In this document: positions 39,929-47,904 of the stretch, in pieces
How positions within the stretch are numbered: position 1 is the first letter of the stretch
Layout: every line of letters begins with the position of its first letter
Source: Thermoanaerobacterales bacterium UBA4880
GTDB lineage: Bacteria > Bacillota > Thermoanaerobacteria > Thermoanaerobacterales > UBA4877
Direction: 5' to 3'
Length of the DNA: 64,000 nucleotides
NCBI GenBank assembly: GCA_002399285.1
Contig: DHDI01000002.1
Coordinates: 112,549-176,548, forward strand
Notes under the pieces: model-generated
What the model was told of the DNA's origin: nothing
The model's input: only the letters and a program-made list of their open reading frames with translations
Database searches by the model: none
Program-made: the position numbers and the translations under genes

Positions 39929-40723
39929 TCATACCTCAACCAATTCTTTCAGGCGCGCCCTCCTTTTCCCGGTTTTAAGCTTCCGCAGGGCGCTCTTTTC
40001 TATTTGCCTCGCCCTCTCCTTTGACACCCCGAATCTCTCTCCCACGTCAGCCAATGTACAAGTTTCTCCGTAGAATCCAAACCGCATCTTGAGTACTTCC
40101 CGCTCTCGCTCTGGGATGCCTCTGAACGCTTTCTTCATGTTTTCATCCGTCACTATTTCGCTGCACACCCTATCCTCGAAATACGCATCCTCATCCTCTA
40201 TGAAGTCGCCTATGGTTCTTATGCTGTTATCATCCTCTGATTCAACCTCCCTATCCAAAGATAGAATCTCACAATCAGCTTCTTCCAAGAATTCTACAGC
40301 CTCCGGGATCATCCCCACAGCTTGACCCAGTTCCTCAGCTGTTGGTTCCCTTCCATGTGTAGCAAGGAATTCTCCTTGGACTACTTTAATTTTGCTTTTT
40401 TGCACATCCATGTACGCCGGGAGTCGTATCATTCGACCGCGGTCTGCCACGGCGCGGGACATGAAATGCCTAATCCACCAAACTGCATACGTACTGAATT
40501 TATAGTCTCGCCGATAATCAAACTTCTCTATGGCTTTCATGAGACCAATGCAGCCCTCCTGAATGAGATCCTCCCAGTCTAAGCCCCGCCCTAAATACCG
40601 TCCGACCGCTTTATATACCAGCCTCATATTTTTTTCTATGAATTCATCACGAGCTGCAATATCTCCCTGTTCTATCCGCTTAAACAGCTCAACCTCTTCC
40701 TCACGCGTCAATAATTCAGACAT
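39929..40723 (-). CDS. Phage-encoded sigma-70 family sigma factor
   Basis: A sigma factor of about 264 residues. Region 2 has NMRLVYKAVGRYLGRGLDWE, DLIQEGCIGLMKAIEKFDYR and FSTYAVWWIRHFM. Region 3 has RLPAYMDV. Region 4 has REVLKMRFG and ERFGVSKERARQIEKSALRKL. It lacks the long region 1.1. The start at 40723 has AAAGGAGGGAG upstream. It probably redirects host RNA polymerase to phage genes. Full-length sigma factors are uncommon in prophages. Confidence 0.88.
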   Translation of the reverse strand: MSELLTREEEVELFKRIEQGDIAARDEFIEKNMRLVYKAVGRYLGRGLDWEDLIQEGCIGLMKAIEKFDYRRDYKFSTYAVWWIRHFMSRAVADRGRMIRLPAYMDVQKSKIKVVQGEFLATHGREPTAEELGQAVGMIPEAVEFLEEADCEILSLDREVESEDDNSIRTIGDFIEDEDAYFEDRVCSEIVTDENMKKAFRGIPEREREVLKMRFGFYGETCTLADVGERFGVSKERARQIEKSALRKLKTGKRRARLKELVEV

Positions 40724-41114
40724 TTTTCTCCCTCCTTTTTCCATGTGCAACTTTCCTTTTGTGTTCGTGCGTTCTCAAAAAGTCATAAATCTTATGAATA
40801 CAGTAGTCTAAATCATTTCTGCATTCTGCAGCTTCCTTGTCCCAATCTGGGCAATCAGGACATATAAACTGCTGGCAAAAATCTGCGCATCCGTATTGGA
40901 AGTCTTCCCCTGACATTCCATCATATGGATCTATATAATTCCATAGTTCCTGCGCAATGAAGTCACACTTTTTGTGTGTGTTCCAATTGTAGATTGCATC
41001 GTTTTTTAATGTATTATGATGGTACAGTTCACCAGGTTCAATCTTCTCGCCGCAATAATTGCAGATATGCGGCTTTCTGGCTTTACGTTCACACGAAAAA
41101 ATAAGTTCAGACAT
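40716..41114 (-). CDS. Zinc-ribbon-like phage protein
   Basis: A 132-residue protein. The N-terminal CERKARKPHICNYCGEKIEPGE looks like a zinc ribbon, and a second set of cysteines (GCADFCQQFICPDCPDW) follows. The C-terminus is basic. It overlaps the sigma factor start by eight bases, which suggests coupled expression. Function unknown. Confidence 0.65.
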   Translation of the reverse strand: MSELIFSCERKARKPHICNYCGEKIEPGELYHHNTLKNDAIYNWNTHKKCDFIAQELWNYIDPYDGMSGEDFQYGCADFCQQFICPDCPDWDKEAAECRNDLDYCIHKIYDFLRTHEHKRKVAHGKRREKNV

Positions 41115-41125
41115 CTCTATTCCTC

Positions 41126-41515
41126 CTATTTCACTACTTTGAGCTCTAGCCCCGGAAACTTTGCCCGGAACTGTTTCTTTTTGATTTTGAAGACTTCGGT
41201 CTCTGTACCCTTGGTGTCTATCACGTCCGCCGTTTCGTCCAGGTGGAAAACCACGAAATCAGCCCGGTATGTCTCAGGTCGCTGATTCCCGAATCCCTCA
41301 ATAAGTATGAATTCAGGCTGCCTGCAAAAGCCCTTTATCTCGCCGGCATGGAGCCGGAGTTTCAGCTCCGAGTAGTAGTCGGCCTCTTTCTGCGAATCGA
41401 AGTGTATACCGTCCACCATGACACGCTTATTATGGTACTTGCTAGGCTTCGGCATCTTTGGTGTCGCGCCCCTGCGGCTCATGAGCTCCGCATACTCGTC
41501 CTCAGTCATCCTCAT
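41126..41515 (-). CDS. DUF1064 family nuclease-like protein
   Basis: A 129-residue protein with KYHNKRVMVDGIHFDSQKEA near residue 28, a conserved start of the DUF1064 family. The following YRADFVVFHLDETADVIDTK has the Asp and Lys spacing of a PD-(D/E)XK nuclease. It lies with the phage replication genes and may be a Holliday-junction or recombination nuclease. Confidence 0.8.
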   Translation of the reverse strand: MRMTEDEYAELMSRRGATPKMPKPSKYHNKRVMVDGIHFDSQKEADYYSELKLRLHAGEIKGFCRQPEFILIEGFGNQRPETYRADFVVFHLDETADVIDTKGTETEVFKIKKKQFRAKFPGLELKVVK

Positions 41516-41865
41516 GCTTTGCCTCTTATCTGCTGGAGCTTTCCCATGACCTGTTCGTTGTCCTTGTATTTTTCTATAAATGCCTGAATATTCTCCCTTG
41601 CCATCATCTCCGGGTCAACCAAATCTGCTATACTTGAAATATGGTATTGCGACGGTCTCTTGCACTTAGTTCCGTCATACATGTACTTCGTTCCTTCTGG
41701 GCATGTGCAATGTGCTATGAATTCTCCCATCCACCTGTTAACCTCTTTGTTGTATATGAGAAACCCTTGATCCATGCAAACCCAGCATTGTGGTATCTTG
41801 ACTTCTTGCATCTTTGCCGGCGTGTTGTCTTTCAAAGTCTCAACATCAAACGTGATTGGGCCCAT
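41512..41865 (-). CDS. Phage protein with cysteine motif next to helicase loader
   Basis: A 117-residue protein with CWVCMDQGFL and CTCPEG in the N-terminal half, a possible zinc site. The C-terminal half is helical. It overlaps the DnaC-like gene by 20 bases. Proteins of this kind often accompany phage DnaC homologues. No catalytic motif is seen. Confidence 0.6.
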   Translation of the reverse strand: MGPITFDVETLKDNTPAKMQEVKIPQCWVCMDQGFLIYNKEVNRWMGEFIAHCTCPEGTKYMYDGTKCKRPSQYHISSIADLVDPEMMARENIQAFIEKYKDNEQVMGKLQQIRGKA

Positions 41866-42538
41866 TCTTTTCCCCCTTTTCCACTCGCCAGTCCGGTCCT
41901 TCCATTAGGACTGGTGTACACATCTCAGCCAGTCTTGACACGATCGCCTCACCCTTTTCCCCCATCCGCTCTATGAATGGCTCGGACATGAAGTTCGTCG
42001 TAACTAAAATCGGCTTTTCATCTTCATACAGCCGGTTCACCAGCTGGTATATGATAGTGCTTGTATAATCACTGGCCTTTTCCTTCCCAAGATCATCAAG
42101 TACCAAAAGATCAACATTCGCCAGTGCGTCTATGATGTCTAACTCGCTCTCATCCGTGTGGAATGTCTGCTTCATTCTGCTGATTATATCCGCACTACTT
42201 CCGAACATAACCACGTATAGCTTCGATATGAGTTCATTCGCTATGGCCGCCGCGAGGTGTGTTTTACCTACACCTACGGAACCAGTGAGAAGCAATCCCT
42301 TAGTCTTCGGGAAGTTGTTTATAAAGGTTATGGCTGCGCAATGGGCCTCTTTATTCGTGCTGTCAATGGCGAAATTCTCAAAAGTCCTTTCCTGAAACCT
42401 CTTCCCGAGGCCACTCTGTGAAAGAAGCCTTTGAACTTTTTCCTGCTGCGCCTGTGCCAACATTTGCCTTGCCTGCTCTTCGTTTTTAGCTATACTTTTA
42501 CGAATAAACCGCGACAATTCATCCATCCATATCACCAC
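41846..42538 (-). CDS. DnaC-like helicase loader ATPase
   Basis: A 230-residue AAA+ protein. The Walker A motif is GSVGVGKTHLAAAI near residue 92 and the Walker B is DLLVLDDLGKEKAS near 152. It would load the host replicative helicase at the phage origin with the preceding DnaD-like initiator, whose gene it overlaps by seven bases. Confidence 0.92.
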   Translation of the reverse strand: MVIWMDELSRFIRKSIAKNEEQARQMLAQAQQEKVQRLLSQSGLGKRFQERTFENFAIDSTNKEAHCAAITFINNFPKTKGLLLTGSVGVGKTHLAAAIANELISKLYVVMFGSSADIISRMKQTFHTDESELDIIDALANVDLLVLDDLGKEKASDYTSTIIYQLVNRLYEDEKPILVTTNFMSEPFIERMGEKGEAIVSRLAEMCTPVLMEGPDWRVEKGEKNGPNHV

Positions 42539-43308
42539 CCATATTTACTGTTTTTCGCTGTCTCATAGTCGAACCCACCCGATGCCGCTCTACTCTTGTT
42601 CTCCTGCTGCTTTTCTTCCTGGTACCGTTGGACGACCCAATTGAGTATTGTGCGGTAGTCAGATTTATATTTTTTGCCATTAGAACCCTTGTAGTTATCA
42701 AGGATTTGTATCATCTGTTTAACGGCTTCCTCCCCATAAGTGGCGACTAATTTTGCATACTCGTCATTGGTCATGGAGACAAATTCCGCGAAACTTTTTT
42801 TCTCTATACTCTCTTTTTCTTTAGTTTTATTTACTTTACTTTCTTTTACTTTACTTTCCCCGTTTTTGTTTGCAGAAACATCACTTATAGAGGGTTTCTG
42901 CAAACATTTATCCCCTTCTAATGGTGTTTCTGTATGTAATAATGGCTTTTTTGGTATATCCGCAACCCTTCTTTTGAATGCATCATTGACATTGTTCACT
43001 AAATTCTGGCTCCAGATTACCCTTCCTTTACGCCATAATTCAGTATCAATCGCTCCTAAATCCGCCAATGTATTAAGAATATCGTTAGCTAATTGCTCAT
43101 TAACATGAGTTTTTGCTAACAGAAATCCCCAATCAGCTACGTTATTGCAGTTATAATACATGCCGTTTGTATTCCCGAGTAATTCAAGAACCTTGTACCA
43201 GAATGCATATCCATCATTGCCGAATTTGCTTTCGATAATAAACATTGTTTTGCCGCTAGTCGTATAATGGGGGAAATATTCTACTGTTTGTTTTTTGGGT
43301 CTCGCCAT
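42532..43308 (-). CDS. Phage replication initiator (DUF4373/DnaD-like)
   Basis: A protein of about 258 residues. The N-terminal winged-helix domain has FIIESKFGNDGYAFWYKVLE, typical of DUF4373 initiators. A C-terminal DnaD-like helical domain has DYRTILNWVVQRY. The ATG at 43308 (MARPKKQ) is better placed after AAGGGGGTGG than the ATG at 43320. It pairs with the downstream DnaC-like loader. Confidence 0.87.
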   Translation of the reverse strand: MARPKKQTVEYFPHYTTSGKTMFIIESKFGNDGYAFWYKVLELLGNTNGMYYNCNNVADWGFLLAKTHVNEQLANDILNTLADLGAIDTELWRKGRVIWSQNLVNNVNDAFKRRVADIPKKPLLHTETPLEGDKCLQKPSISDVSANKNGESKVKESKVNKTKEKESIEKKSFAEFVSMTNDEYAKLVATYGEEAVKQMIQILDNYKGSNGKKYKSDYRTILNWVVQRYQEEKQQENKSRAASGGFDYETAKNSKYGW

Positions 43309-43403
43309 GCATCCATCCACCCCCTTGCAAAATCCAATTCATGAAAATTTTTCCGCACTTAAGTCTTTTTATAGAGGCGGTTTCCCGCCTCTCTTTGTTT
43401 TGT

Positions 43404-44174
43404 CTATATTGCATCTTTGAAGGCTTCTGGTATATCCCCTGTTACCGCGCTACTTTCCTCCGGCTCTGCTTTCTCTGCTACCGCTGCTGCCTCTATATCA
43501 TTACAGATCCTCTCATACTTAATCTTTTGGACATTTGTTGAACGTTCGTAACCATACTTTGAAAGAACATTTTTGACTATTTCTTCATTACCTTGGGCCA
43601 GGGCAAACATTCTTTTGGCCTGCTTTTGAGTGATTGCTCCGGATTGATCAGTATAATATTTCTTCTGATTTGATACCCGTTGCCCATCAAGGTCAGTGTC
43701 TTCAATGTCCTGTGTGAATATATCTGAAAGTGAAGCTACCAACAGTGTAGCGTCAACCAATGCCCTCTTTTTCGCCATCTTCAATATCGTGTTGTCTATT
43801 GTGTATGGATTCTGCTTCGCGTACTTTGCTTCCCGTGTGTTCGCACTGCCCAACCCTTCTGTGATGAGCATATCTCCTTTATATAACTGACACTTGACTT
43901 GATACTGGAAGAATCCAGTATTAAAATCCCGTGTACTATCCACAATCTCAAATTCGCTCCGTAAACCCATTAGCATGAGTATCTTTTCAGCTCCAGGCTT
44001 GAACATAGTTGGTTTTGGTGTACCTGGTATAATCCCATAGTCATGATTCTGTTGTAAAGTTTTCTGAACAACCTGTTGAAACTGTGTTATTTTCTGCATT
44101 GTCCTCTGTACTTGATCAATAGAGATTGAATCTATTATTAAAAGATTATTTTCAACTGCATTTTCATCTGACAT
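43404..44174 (-). CDS. Phage recombination/replication-associated protein
   Basis: A 256-residue protein with the motif HDYGIIPGTPKPTMFKPGAE near residue 45 and a basic central region ending ILKMAKKRALVDATLLVAS. This pattern is frequent in phage and plasmid proteins placed with replication genes, possibly single-strand annealing or binding proteins. The name is cautious because no biochemical family was recognised with certainty. Confidence 0.65.
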   Translation of the reverse strand: MSDENAVENNLLIIDSISIDQVQRTMQKITQFQQVVQKTLQQNHDYGIIPGTPKPTMFKPGAEKILMLMGLRSEFEIVDSTRDFNTGFFQYQVKCQLYKGDMLITEGLGSANTREAKYAKQNPYTIDNTILKMAKKRALVDATLLVASLSDIFTQDIEDTDLDGQRVSNQKKYYTDQSGAITQKQAKRMFALAQGNEEIVKNVLSKYGYERSTNVQKIKYERICNDIEAAAVAEKAEPEESSAVTGDIPEAFKDAI

Positions 44175-44405
44175 TTACATTGCCTCCTCATTTTCATTCA
44201 TCCTTGCCTCGCATTCTGCTTCTCTCCTATCCTCCGGGTCGATTGGCCCGGTATATTTCTTCCCCATTGGGCAGTCATACTGTAGGCTGACAAATGGATT
44301 CGTACTATATGCGCTGCCTGGTCGGTTGCATAGGATTTCGCTGATTCCGGTATCATTCACGAGAAGGCTGTACTGGCAGTCCATACACCCGATACCTGTC
44401 CTCAT
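44175..44405 (-). CDS. Small Cys-containing phage protein
   Basis: A 76-residue protein with CMDCQYS, CNRPGS and CPMGKKY, possibly binding zinc or iron. It is packed against its neighbours in the early operon, overlapping the coiled-coil gene by four bases. Function unknown. Confidence 0.6.
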   Translation of the reverse strand: MRTGIGCMDCQYSLLVNDTGISEILCNRPGSAYSTNPFVSLQYDCPMGKKYTGPIDPEDRREAECEARMNENEEAM

Positions 44406-44626
44406 TTCACATCATCCCCTATGCCGTACGCTTTCGCTGCTATATCTGCTTTCAGGTACACTTGCATGAGCTGTAATAGAATCCGGCGGCAGTGTTCCAG
44501 TTTCTCTTCTGCTTCCTTCGCTACACGTATTTGCCTTTCATATTCCATCATGTCCCGAAGCGCCGTGTCCATGTCTTCCTCTATTTTTTCCCTATTAAGG
44601 GTTTCCATTTCAAATTTATACATCAT
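44402..44626 (-). CDS. Small coiled-coil phage protein
   Basis: A 74-residue protein dominated by one long helix (NREKIEEDMDTALRDMMEYE and following). No domain is recognised. It is a member of the leftward early operon. Confidence 0.55.
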   Translation of the reverse strand: MMYKFEMETLNREKIEEDMDTALRDMMEYERQIRVAKEAEEKLEHCRRILLQLMQVYLKADIAAKAYGIGDDVK

Positions 44627-44679
44627 TTAACTTTCCTCCTTAACGTGCTATAATAGTGGTAGATGATTTATTTAGGCGC

Positions 44680-45132
44680 TTAGCAGGCGCTTTTTTCTTT
44701 TTCACAAAAAATCACTGTCAACGCAGCACTCACTACATCTGAAACTTCTTTTTCTACTCGCTGCCAGTCTCTGACTTCTCCATCGTCTACCTCCCCATCG
44801 CAAGCGATGTCGACCATTTTTCGGTCAATGTCGCTGAGATCTGATACTTCCTTCTGAAAGCGAAGCACTGCTCTCGCCATGTCCGAAAAATCGATATCTG
44901 GAAGGTACTTCCTGCCCAATTCGCTGGAACTTTTCATGTGCTGGTAGGCAAGCCATGGCGTACCATAAACTTCTACCATATTGCACACCACGTCATCTGG
45001 TGGCGTTGTTTTTCCTGCCTCATAATCAGCTATTGAACGTGTACTCACATACAGAAGATCTGATGCAACTTCCTGTGTGAGACCTGCTTTCTTCCTAGCC
45101 ATTTTGTATATGTTTAAACATCCGTTATGCAT
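44680..45132 (-). CDS. XRE-family regulator with helical C-terminal domain
   Basis: A 150-residue protein. The helix-turn-helix has ARKKAGLTQEVASDLLYVST near residue 12, followed by RSIADYEAGKTTPPDDVV. The remainder is helical and acidic. It is within the early operon, downstream of the repressor switches, so it may time early gene expression. Confidence 0.78.
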   Translation of the reverse strand: MHNGCLNIYKMARKKAGLTQEVASDLLYVSTRSIADYEAGKTTPPDDVVCNMVEVYGTPWLAYQHMKSSSELGRKYLPDIDFSDMARAVLRFQKEVSDLSDIDRKMVDIACDGEVDDGEVRDWQRVEKEVSDVVSAALTVIFCEKEKSAC

Positions 45133-45172
45133 GGTTTTCCATCCCCTTTCATGAGATAATATATATAGTGAA

Positions 45173-45289
45173 TCATTTCGAATGCTGCTTCTGTATAGCT
45201 TTTCTAGCCATTTCCCGTATTACCACATCCTTAAGTCCTGATATTGGGCCAGCATACGCGAAGAGCTTATATTGTTTGGTTTTGGTCAT
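45173..45289 (-). CDS. Small basic phage peptide
   Basis: A 38-residue basic peptide starting MTKTKQYKLFAYAGPISGLK. Its ATG overlaps the stop of the gene before it (ATGA), and GGAGGAGAAAGG lies upstream. It is part of the early operon. Function unknown. Confidence 0.5.
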   Translation of the reverse strand: MTKTKQYKLFAYAGPISGLKDVVIREMARKAIQKQHSK

Positions 45290-45483
45290 TTCCTTTCTCC
45301 TCCTTCCTTAAAAAAGCCTGATTTCAATGTTTCGATGGGCAAATGACTGTCAATGGTTCCAGCTGGTTGGCCACCTTCGTCAATCAACTGACAAATTCGG
45401 TTTTGACCAGCTTTTGTGCTATCATCGGTAATGATTATTGATTCATTTGGCATTTGCATCAGTGTATATCGCTTGAGTTCCAC
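45286..45483 (-). CDS. Small hypothetical phage protein
   Basis: A 65-residue protein (MELKRYTLMQMPNESIIITD start) without known domains. Its start lies inside the end of the upstream frame at 45443-45661, which itself seems frameshifted there. Function unknown. Confidence 0.5.
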   Translation of the reverse strand: MELKRYTLMQMPNESIIITDDSTKAGQNRICQLIDEGGQPAGTIDSHLPIETLKSGFFKEGGERK

Positions 45484-45661
45484 TGCTTTTTCGCCTCCCT
45501 GCCCGCCTCGAGGTATCTCTCGTAGAGTTGGTCCCGTTCCCTGCGGAGATTGTCGAGTTGGCCGTTATGACATCTATGCCGTGCCTATGGAGCATCTGGG
45601 CCATCTCAAGCGATATGAAATTCCCAACATCGAATTTTTCAGCAGTCATTTTCTTTCTCAC
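45443..45661 (-). CDS. Hypothetical phage protein, possibly frameshifted
   Basis: The first about 30 residues (MTAEKFDVGNFISLEMAQML onward) look like a normal helical protein. The C-terminal half is Ser/Thr/Arg-rich and unlike a folded protein. In another frame the same DNA encodes QLDNLRRERDQLYERYLEAG and continues to WNSSDIH before a stop near 45471, a good coiled-coil sequence. A frameshift near 45560 is therefore likely, either a mutation, a sequencing error or a programmed event. Confidence 0.5.
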   Translation of the reverse strand: MRKKMTAEKFDVGNFISLEMAQMLHRHGIDVITANSTISAGNGTNSTRDTSRRAGRRKSSGTQAIYTDANAK

Positions 45662-45821
45662 TCCTCTCCCAAATGGTCATTCCTATTTCCATAACCCGAT
45701 GTAGTATTTTTTCAATGTCTTCCGGAGTTTTATCTATATACGCAGAATCACATATCTTTATTATCGTGTTGCCTATTTTGTATTGTTCAACTATACTCTC
45801 TTTGATTGTACTTGCACTCAT
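45639..45821 (-). CDS. Small hypothetical phage protein (early operon)
   Basis: A 60-residue acidic helical protein (YIDKTPEDIEKILHRVMEIG). It overlaps the next gene's start. No family is recognised. It is the first gene after the Cro-like regulator at 45904. Confidence 0.5.
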   Translation of the reverse strand: MSASTIKESIVEQYKIGNTIIKICDSAYIDKTPEDIEKILHRVMEIGMTIWERSEKENDC

Positions 45822-45903
45822 TTAAAACACCTCCGGAATACTCTATTCATTGAGTCGCGTATATGAAATTTGTCCTTACTGTTGTTGTCTTTCTCCCCTC
45901 CTC

Positions 45904-46104
45904 TCACGCCGATTGCTCGTCGATTAAATCTTTGATGCTGGTATGAAGTTCTTTAGCTATTTTCTCTAATGTCGTTAACGATGGTTTTTTATGACCGTTT
46001 TCAACAAGAGACAAATGCTCTCTGGTTATGCCAATGTTTTGTGCTAATTGCAATTGCGTTAAGCCCGCTTTCTTTCGGTACTCTTTTATTAGGAACATTT
46101 TCAA
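45904..46104 (-). CDS. Cro-like XRE regulator, switch A
   Basis: A 66-residue helix-turn-helix protein (KAGLTQLQLAQNIGITREHL, then SLVENGHKKPSLTTLEKIAK). It is divergently paired with the repressor gene at 46286 across a region with three palindromic operators. It leads the leftward early operon, so a Cro-like role is likely. Confidence 0.85.
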   Translation of the reverse strand: MKMFLIKEYRKKAGLTQLQLAQNIGITREHLSLVENGHKKPSLTTLEKIAKELHTSIKDLIDEQSA

Positions 46105-46120
46105 CCTCCTTTATCATCAT

Positions 46121-46268
46121 TGTAATATCATATATTACATATATCAATGTTAATGTAATCTTGATTATTACAACTATATTATTTTATCTTCCTCTTTCTC
46201 AATAAAGCTCGCTTAATCTTGACTTTACTATTTTTTTCTAATATACTAATGTAAGATGTGAGCTTACA
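46121..46268. promoter_or_regulatory. Switch A operator region: three 19-bp TGTAAT-type palindromes
   Basis: Three sites share one architecture: TGTAATATCATATATTACA (46121-46139), TGTAATCTTGATTATTACA (46154-46172) and TGTAAGATGTGAGCTTACA (46250-46268). A plus-strand promoter has TTGACT (46219-46224), a 17-base spacer and TATACT (46242-46247), with the third operator just downstream. The first two sites lie in the leftward promoter area. Confidence 0.85.
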
Positions 46269-46285
46269 TTTATTGAGGTGTTACT

Positions 46286-46594
46286 ATGGATTTAGGCAAT
46301 CATATAAAGCAATTACGCAAGAGTAAAAACTTAACTGCCGTTCAGCTGGCTACGATGGTCGGAATAACTCGGGAACATTTAAGCGCTGTTGAAAATAATA
46401 TAAAACCTATATCACTTTCTACTCTTGAAAAAGTTTGCGATGTCCTCGGTGTTACACTAACTGAGTTTTTTGCTGATGAATCTGATTTATCCCCTGAGCT
46501 TAGCCAACTTTTAAGGACTGCCAAAACGCTTACACCCGAGCAACTCAAAATGCTTAATGACTTCATTGAAAGTCTCATAAAGAAGGAGGATTAA
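46286..46594 (+). CDS. XRE repressor, switch A
   Basis: A 102-residue SinR-like repressor. The helix-turn-helix (LTAVQLATMVGITREHLSAV) is in the first 60 residues; a short helical C-terminal dimerisation segment follows (SQLLRTAKTLTPEQLKMLND). It faces the Cro-like gene at 45904 and is followed four bases later by a gene of unknown function in the same transcript. Confidence 0.87.
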   Translation: MDLGNHIKQLRKSKNLTAVQLATMVGITREHLSAVENNIKPISLSTLEKVCDVLGVTLTEFFADESDLSPELSQLLRTAKTLTPEQLKMLNDFIESLIKKED

Positions 46595-46597
46595 TCT

Positions 46598-47074
46598 ATG
46601 CCAACAAGACTTCAAGTACAGGAGAACATCAAAAATTATTTGTTCCTTACGAAAGTAAGAGTGATCCAAACGGATGAACCCTTTCAAATAAATGTCTACT
46701 TTGAAGACCTTGCCGGTAAATTTGTCCCGGAATATGCTAGTGCAATAAAGGAAATCTGCCCTGCACATCTTTGTGTGACTTGTAAGCCATATAAATCGCT
46801 CTTAGAAGACAACGTACCTCCTGAGATTGACTTCCCTGAGATAATTCAACATTTTGCCTTAATAACCAGCGGTAACATGCAATCCTTCCAAGAATGCATC
46901 AAGAAGGCATTACCTGATATGAACATCGTTGATATTAAGTTTATTGAAAACACAATTAACGTAGAGACCGATACTCCACTTTCAGCTGAAAAGCTTCTGT
47001 ACTATTCTTTATATGCTCAAGAAATAGCTCCGCTTGGAGTCGCAGTAATGATACATTCGCTACACTTGCAGTAG
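46598..47074 (+). CDS. Hypothetical protein co-transcribed with repressor A
   Basis: A 158-residue soluble protein without recognised domains. It contains HLCVTCKPYKSLLEDN in the middle and is otherwise mixed alpha/beta. It starts four bases after the repressor gene. Its 3' end overlaps the convergent gene at 46956-47255 by about 119 bases, which suggests that sequence was fused there by recombination. Confidence 0.6.
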   Translation: MPTRLQVQENIKNYLFLTKVRVIQTDEPFQINVYFEDLAGKFVPEYASAIKEICPAHLCVTCKPYKSLLEDNVPPEIDFPEIIQHFALITSGNMQSFQECIKKALPDMNIVDIKFIENTINVETDTPLSAEKLLYYSLYAQEIAPLGVAVMIHSLHLQ

Positions 47075-47255
47075 TTCCGACCGGCTTTATATCTTTAATC
47101 CATTGGGAAAACTCAGCAAATCCTTTGTTTGATGTATGAACAAATATGATCAATTCACCAGGTTTTATAAGCTTTGTACAAGCTCTCGTTCCTATTTCTC
47201 TGCATTTTTTGTCGATGTGATATTTAGAGAAAATTGGTATATTGTGTTCCTTCAT
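46956..47255 (-). CDS. Hypothetical phage protein, 3' end overlapping a convergent gene
   Basis: A 99-residue frame. The first 65 residues (MKEHNIPIFSKYHIDKKCRE to QWIKDIKPVGTT) look like a real protein and have a GAGGGGAAAAATG start. The remainder lies antisense to the 46598-47074 gene and may be non-native sequence after a recombination junction. Function unknown. Confidence 0.5.
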   Translation of the reverse strand: MKEHNIPIFSKYHIDKKCREIGTRACTKLIKPGELIIFVHTSNKGFAEFSQWIKDIKPVGTTASVANVSLLRLQAELFLEHIKNSTEAFQLKVEYRSLR

Positions 47256-47274
47256 TTTTCCCCTCCTCTCTATG

Positions 47275-47304
47275 GATTTTAGGCTACCTATGAGGAATTG
47301 ACCC
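47275..47304 (+). repeat. Solo CRISPR-like repeat
   Basis: The 30 bases begin GATTTTAGGCTACCTATGAG and continue to AATTGACCC. They match the CRISPR-type repeat found at 51420-51449 in all but a few positions. On both sides lies a similar CCCCTCCTCTCTATG-like tract, so the repeat sits within a short duplication. No spacer is adjacent. Confidence 0.65.
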
Positions 47305-47313
47305 CCCCCTCCT

Positions 47314-47508
47314 CTATGCCGAGATTAAATCTTTGATTGATAGGCCAAATGCTTCTGCAATAATCTGTGCTTGCTTTATATCTGGCAGGCATCTCCCTCT
47401 TTCCCAATCGCTTATTGTTGTTTGAGGAATGTTAGTTAACTTTGATAGATCGGTCTGCGACAGATTATTTTTCTTCCTTAGGTCTCTTAGTTTTGAACCA
47501 AAATTCAC
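47314..47508 (-). CDS. XRE regulator, switch B leftward gene
   Basis: A 64-residue helix-turn-helix protein starting at GTG (MNFGSKLRDLRKKNNLSQTD, then NIPQTTISDWERGRCLPDIK). It is divergent from the regulator gene at 47653. The space between them carries three palindromes of one type. Confidence 0.85.
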   Translation of the reverse strand: MNFGSKLRDLRKKNNLSQTDLSKLTNIPQTTISDWERGRCLPDIKQAQIIAEAFGLSIKDLISA

Positions 47509-47529
47509 GATGTACCACCTCTCTTAATG

Positions 47530-47640
47530 TAACGACCTATCGTTAATATCAGTATATGCTATAACTTCCTATTTGTCAACGATATATCGTTAATTATTTA
47601 AATATTTTTTTGCTATAATGGTTTTAATGAAATATCGTTA
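47530..47640. promoter_or_regulatory. Switch B operator region: three 16-bp TAACGA-N4-TCGTTA sites
   Basis: TAACGACCTATCGTTA (47530-47545), CAACGATATATCGTTA (47577-47592) and TAATGAAATATCGTTA (47625-47640) share one architecture and are spaced 47-48 bases apart. A TATAAT (47614-47619) serves the rightward gene. The operator differs in sequence from those of switches A and C. Confidence 0.82.
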
Positions 47641-47652
47641 GGCGGTGTAATA

Positions 47653-47895
47653 TTGAATACTATTGCTGAACTAACTTCCAAAAGAATCCTCGATTTATGC
47701 CAAGAAAACAACATAACTATTAACAAACTTTCTACTATCTCAGGCTTAACTCAATCAACTGTTAATAGCATCATTAACGGAAAAAGCCAGAACCCTCAGT
47801 TAAAAACTATCTTTAAAATCTGTAATGGTTTAAATATTTCCGTTTCAGAATTCTTTAACTGCGACTATTTCAAAAATATTTATTTTGATGATTGA
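47653..47895 (+). CDS. XRE regulator, switch B rightward gene
   Basis: An 80-residue helix-turn-helix protein starting at TTG with GGCGGTG upstream (LCQENNITINKLSTISGLTQ, then STVNSIINGKSQNPQLKTIF). The C-terminus ISVSEFFN is typical of small phage repressors. It is divergent from 47314 and leads into a broken DUF2513 gene. Confidence 0.85.
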   Translation: MNTIAELTSKRILDLCQENNITINKLSTISGLTQSTVNSIINGKSQNPQLKTIFKICNGLNISVSEFFNCDYFKNIYFDD

Positions 47896-47904
47896 GGTGC
47901 AACT

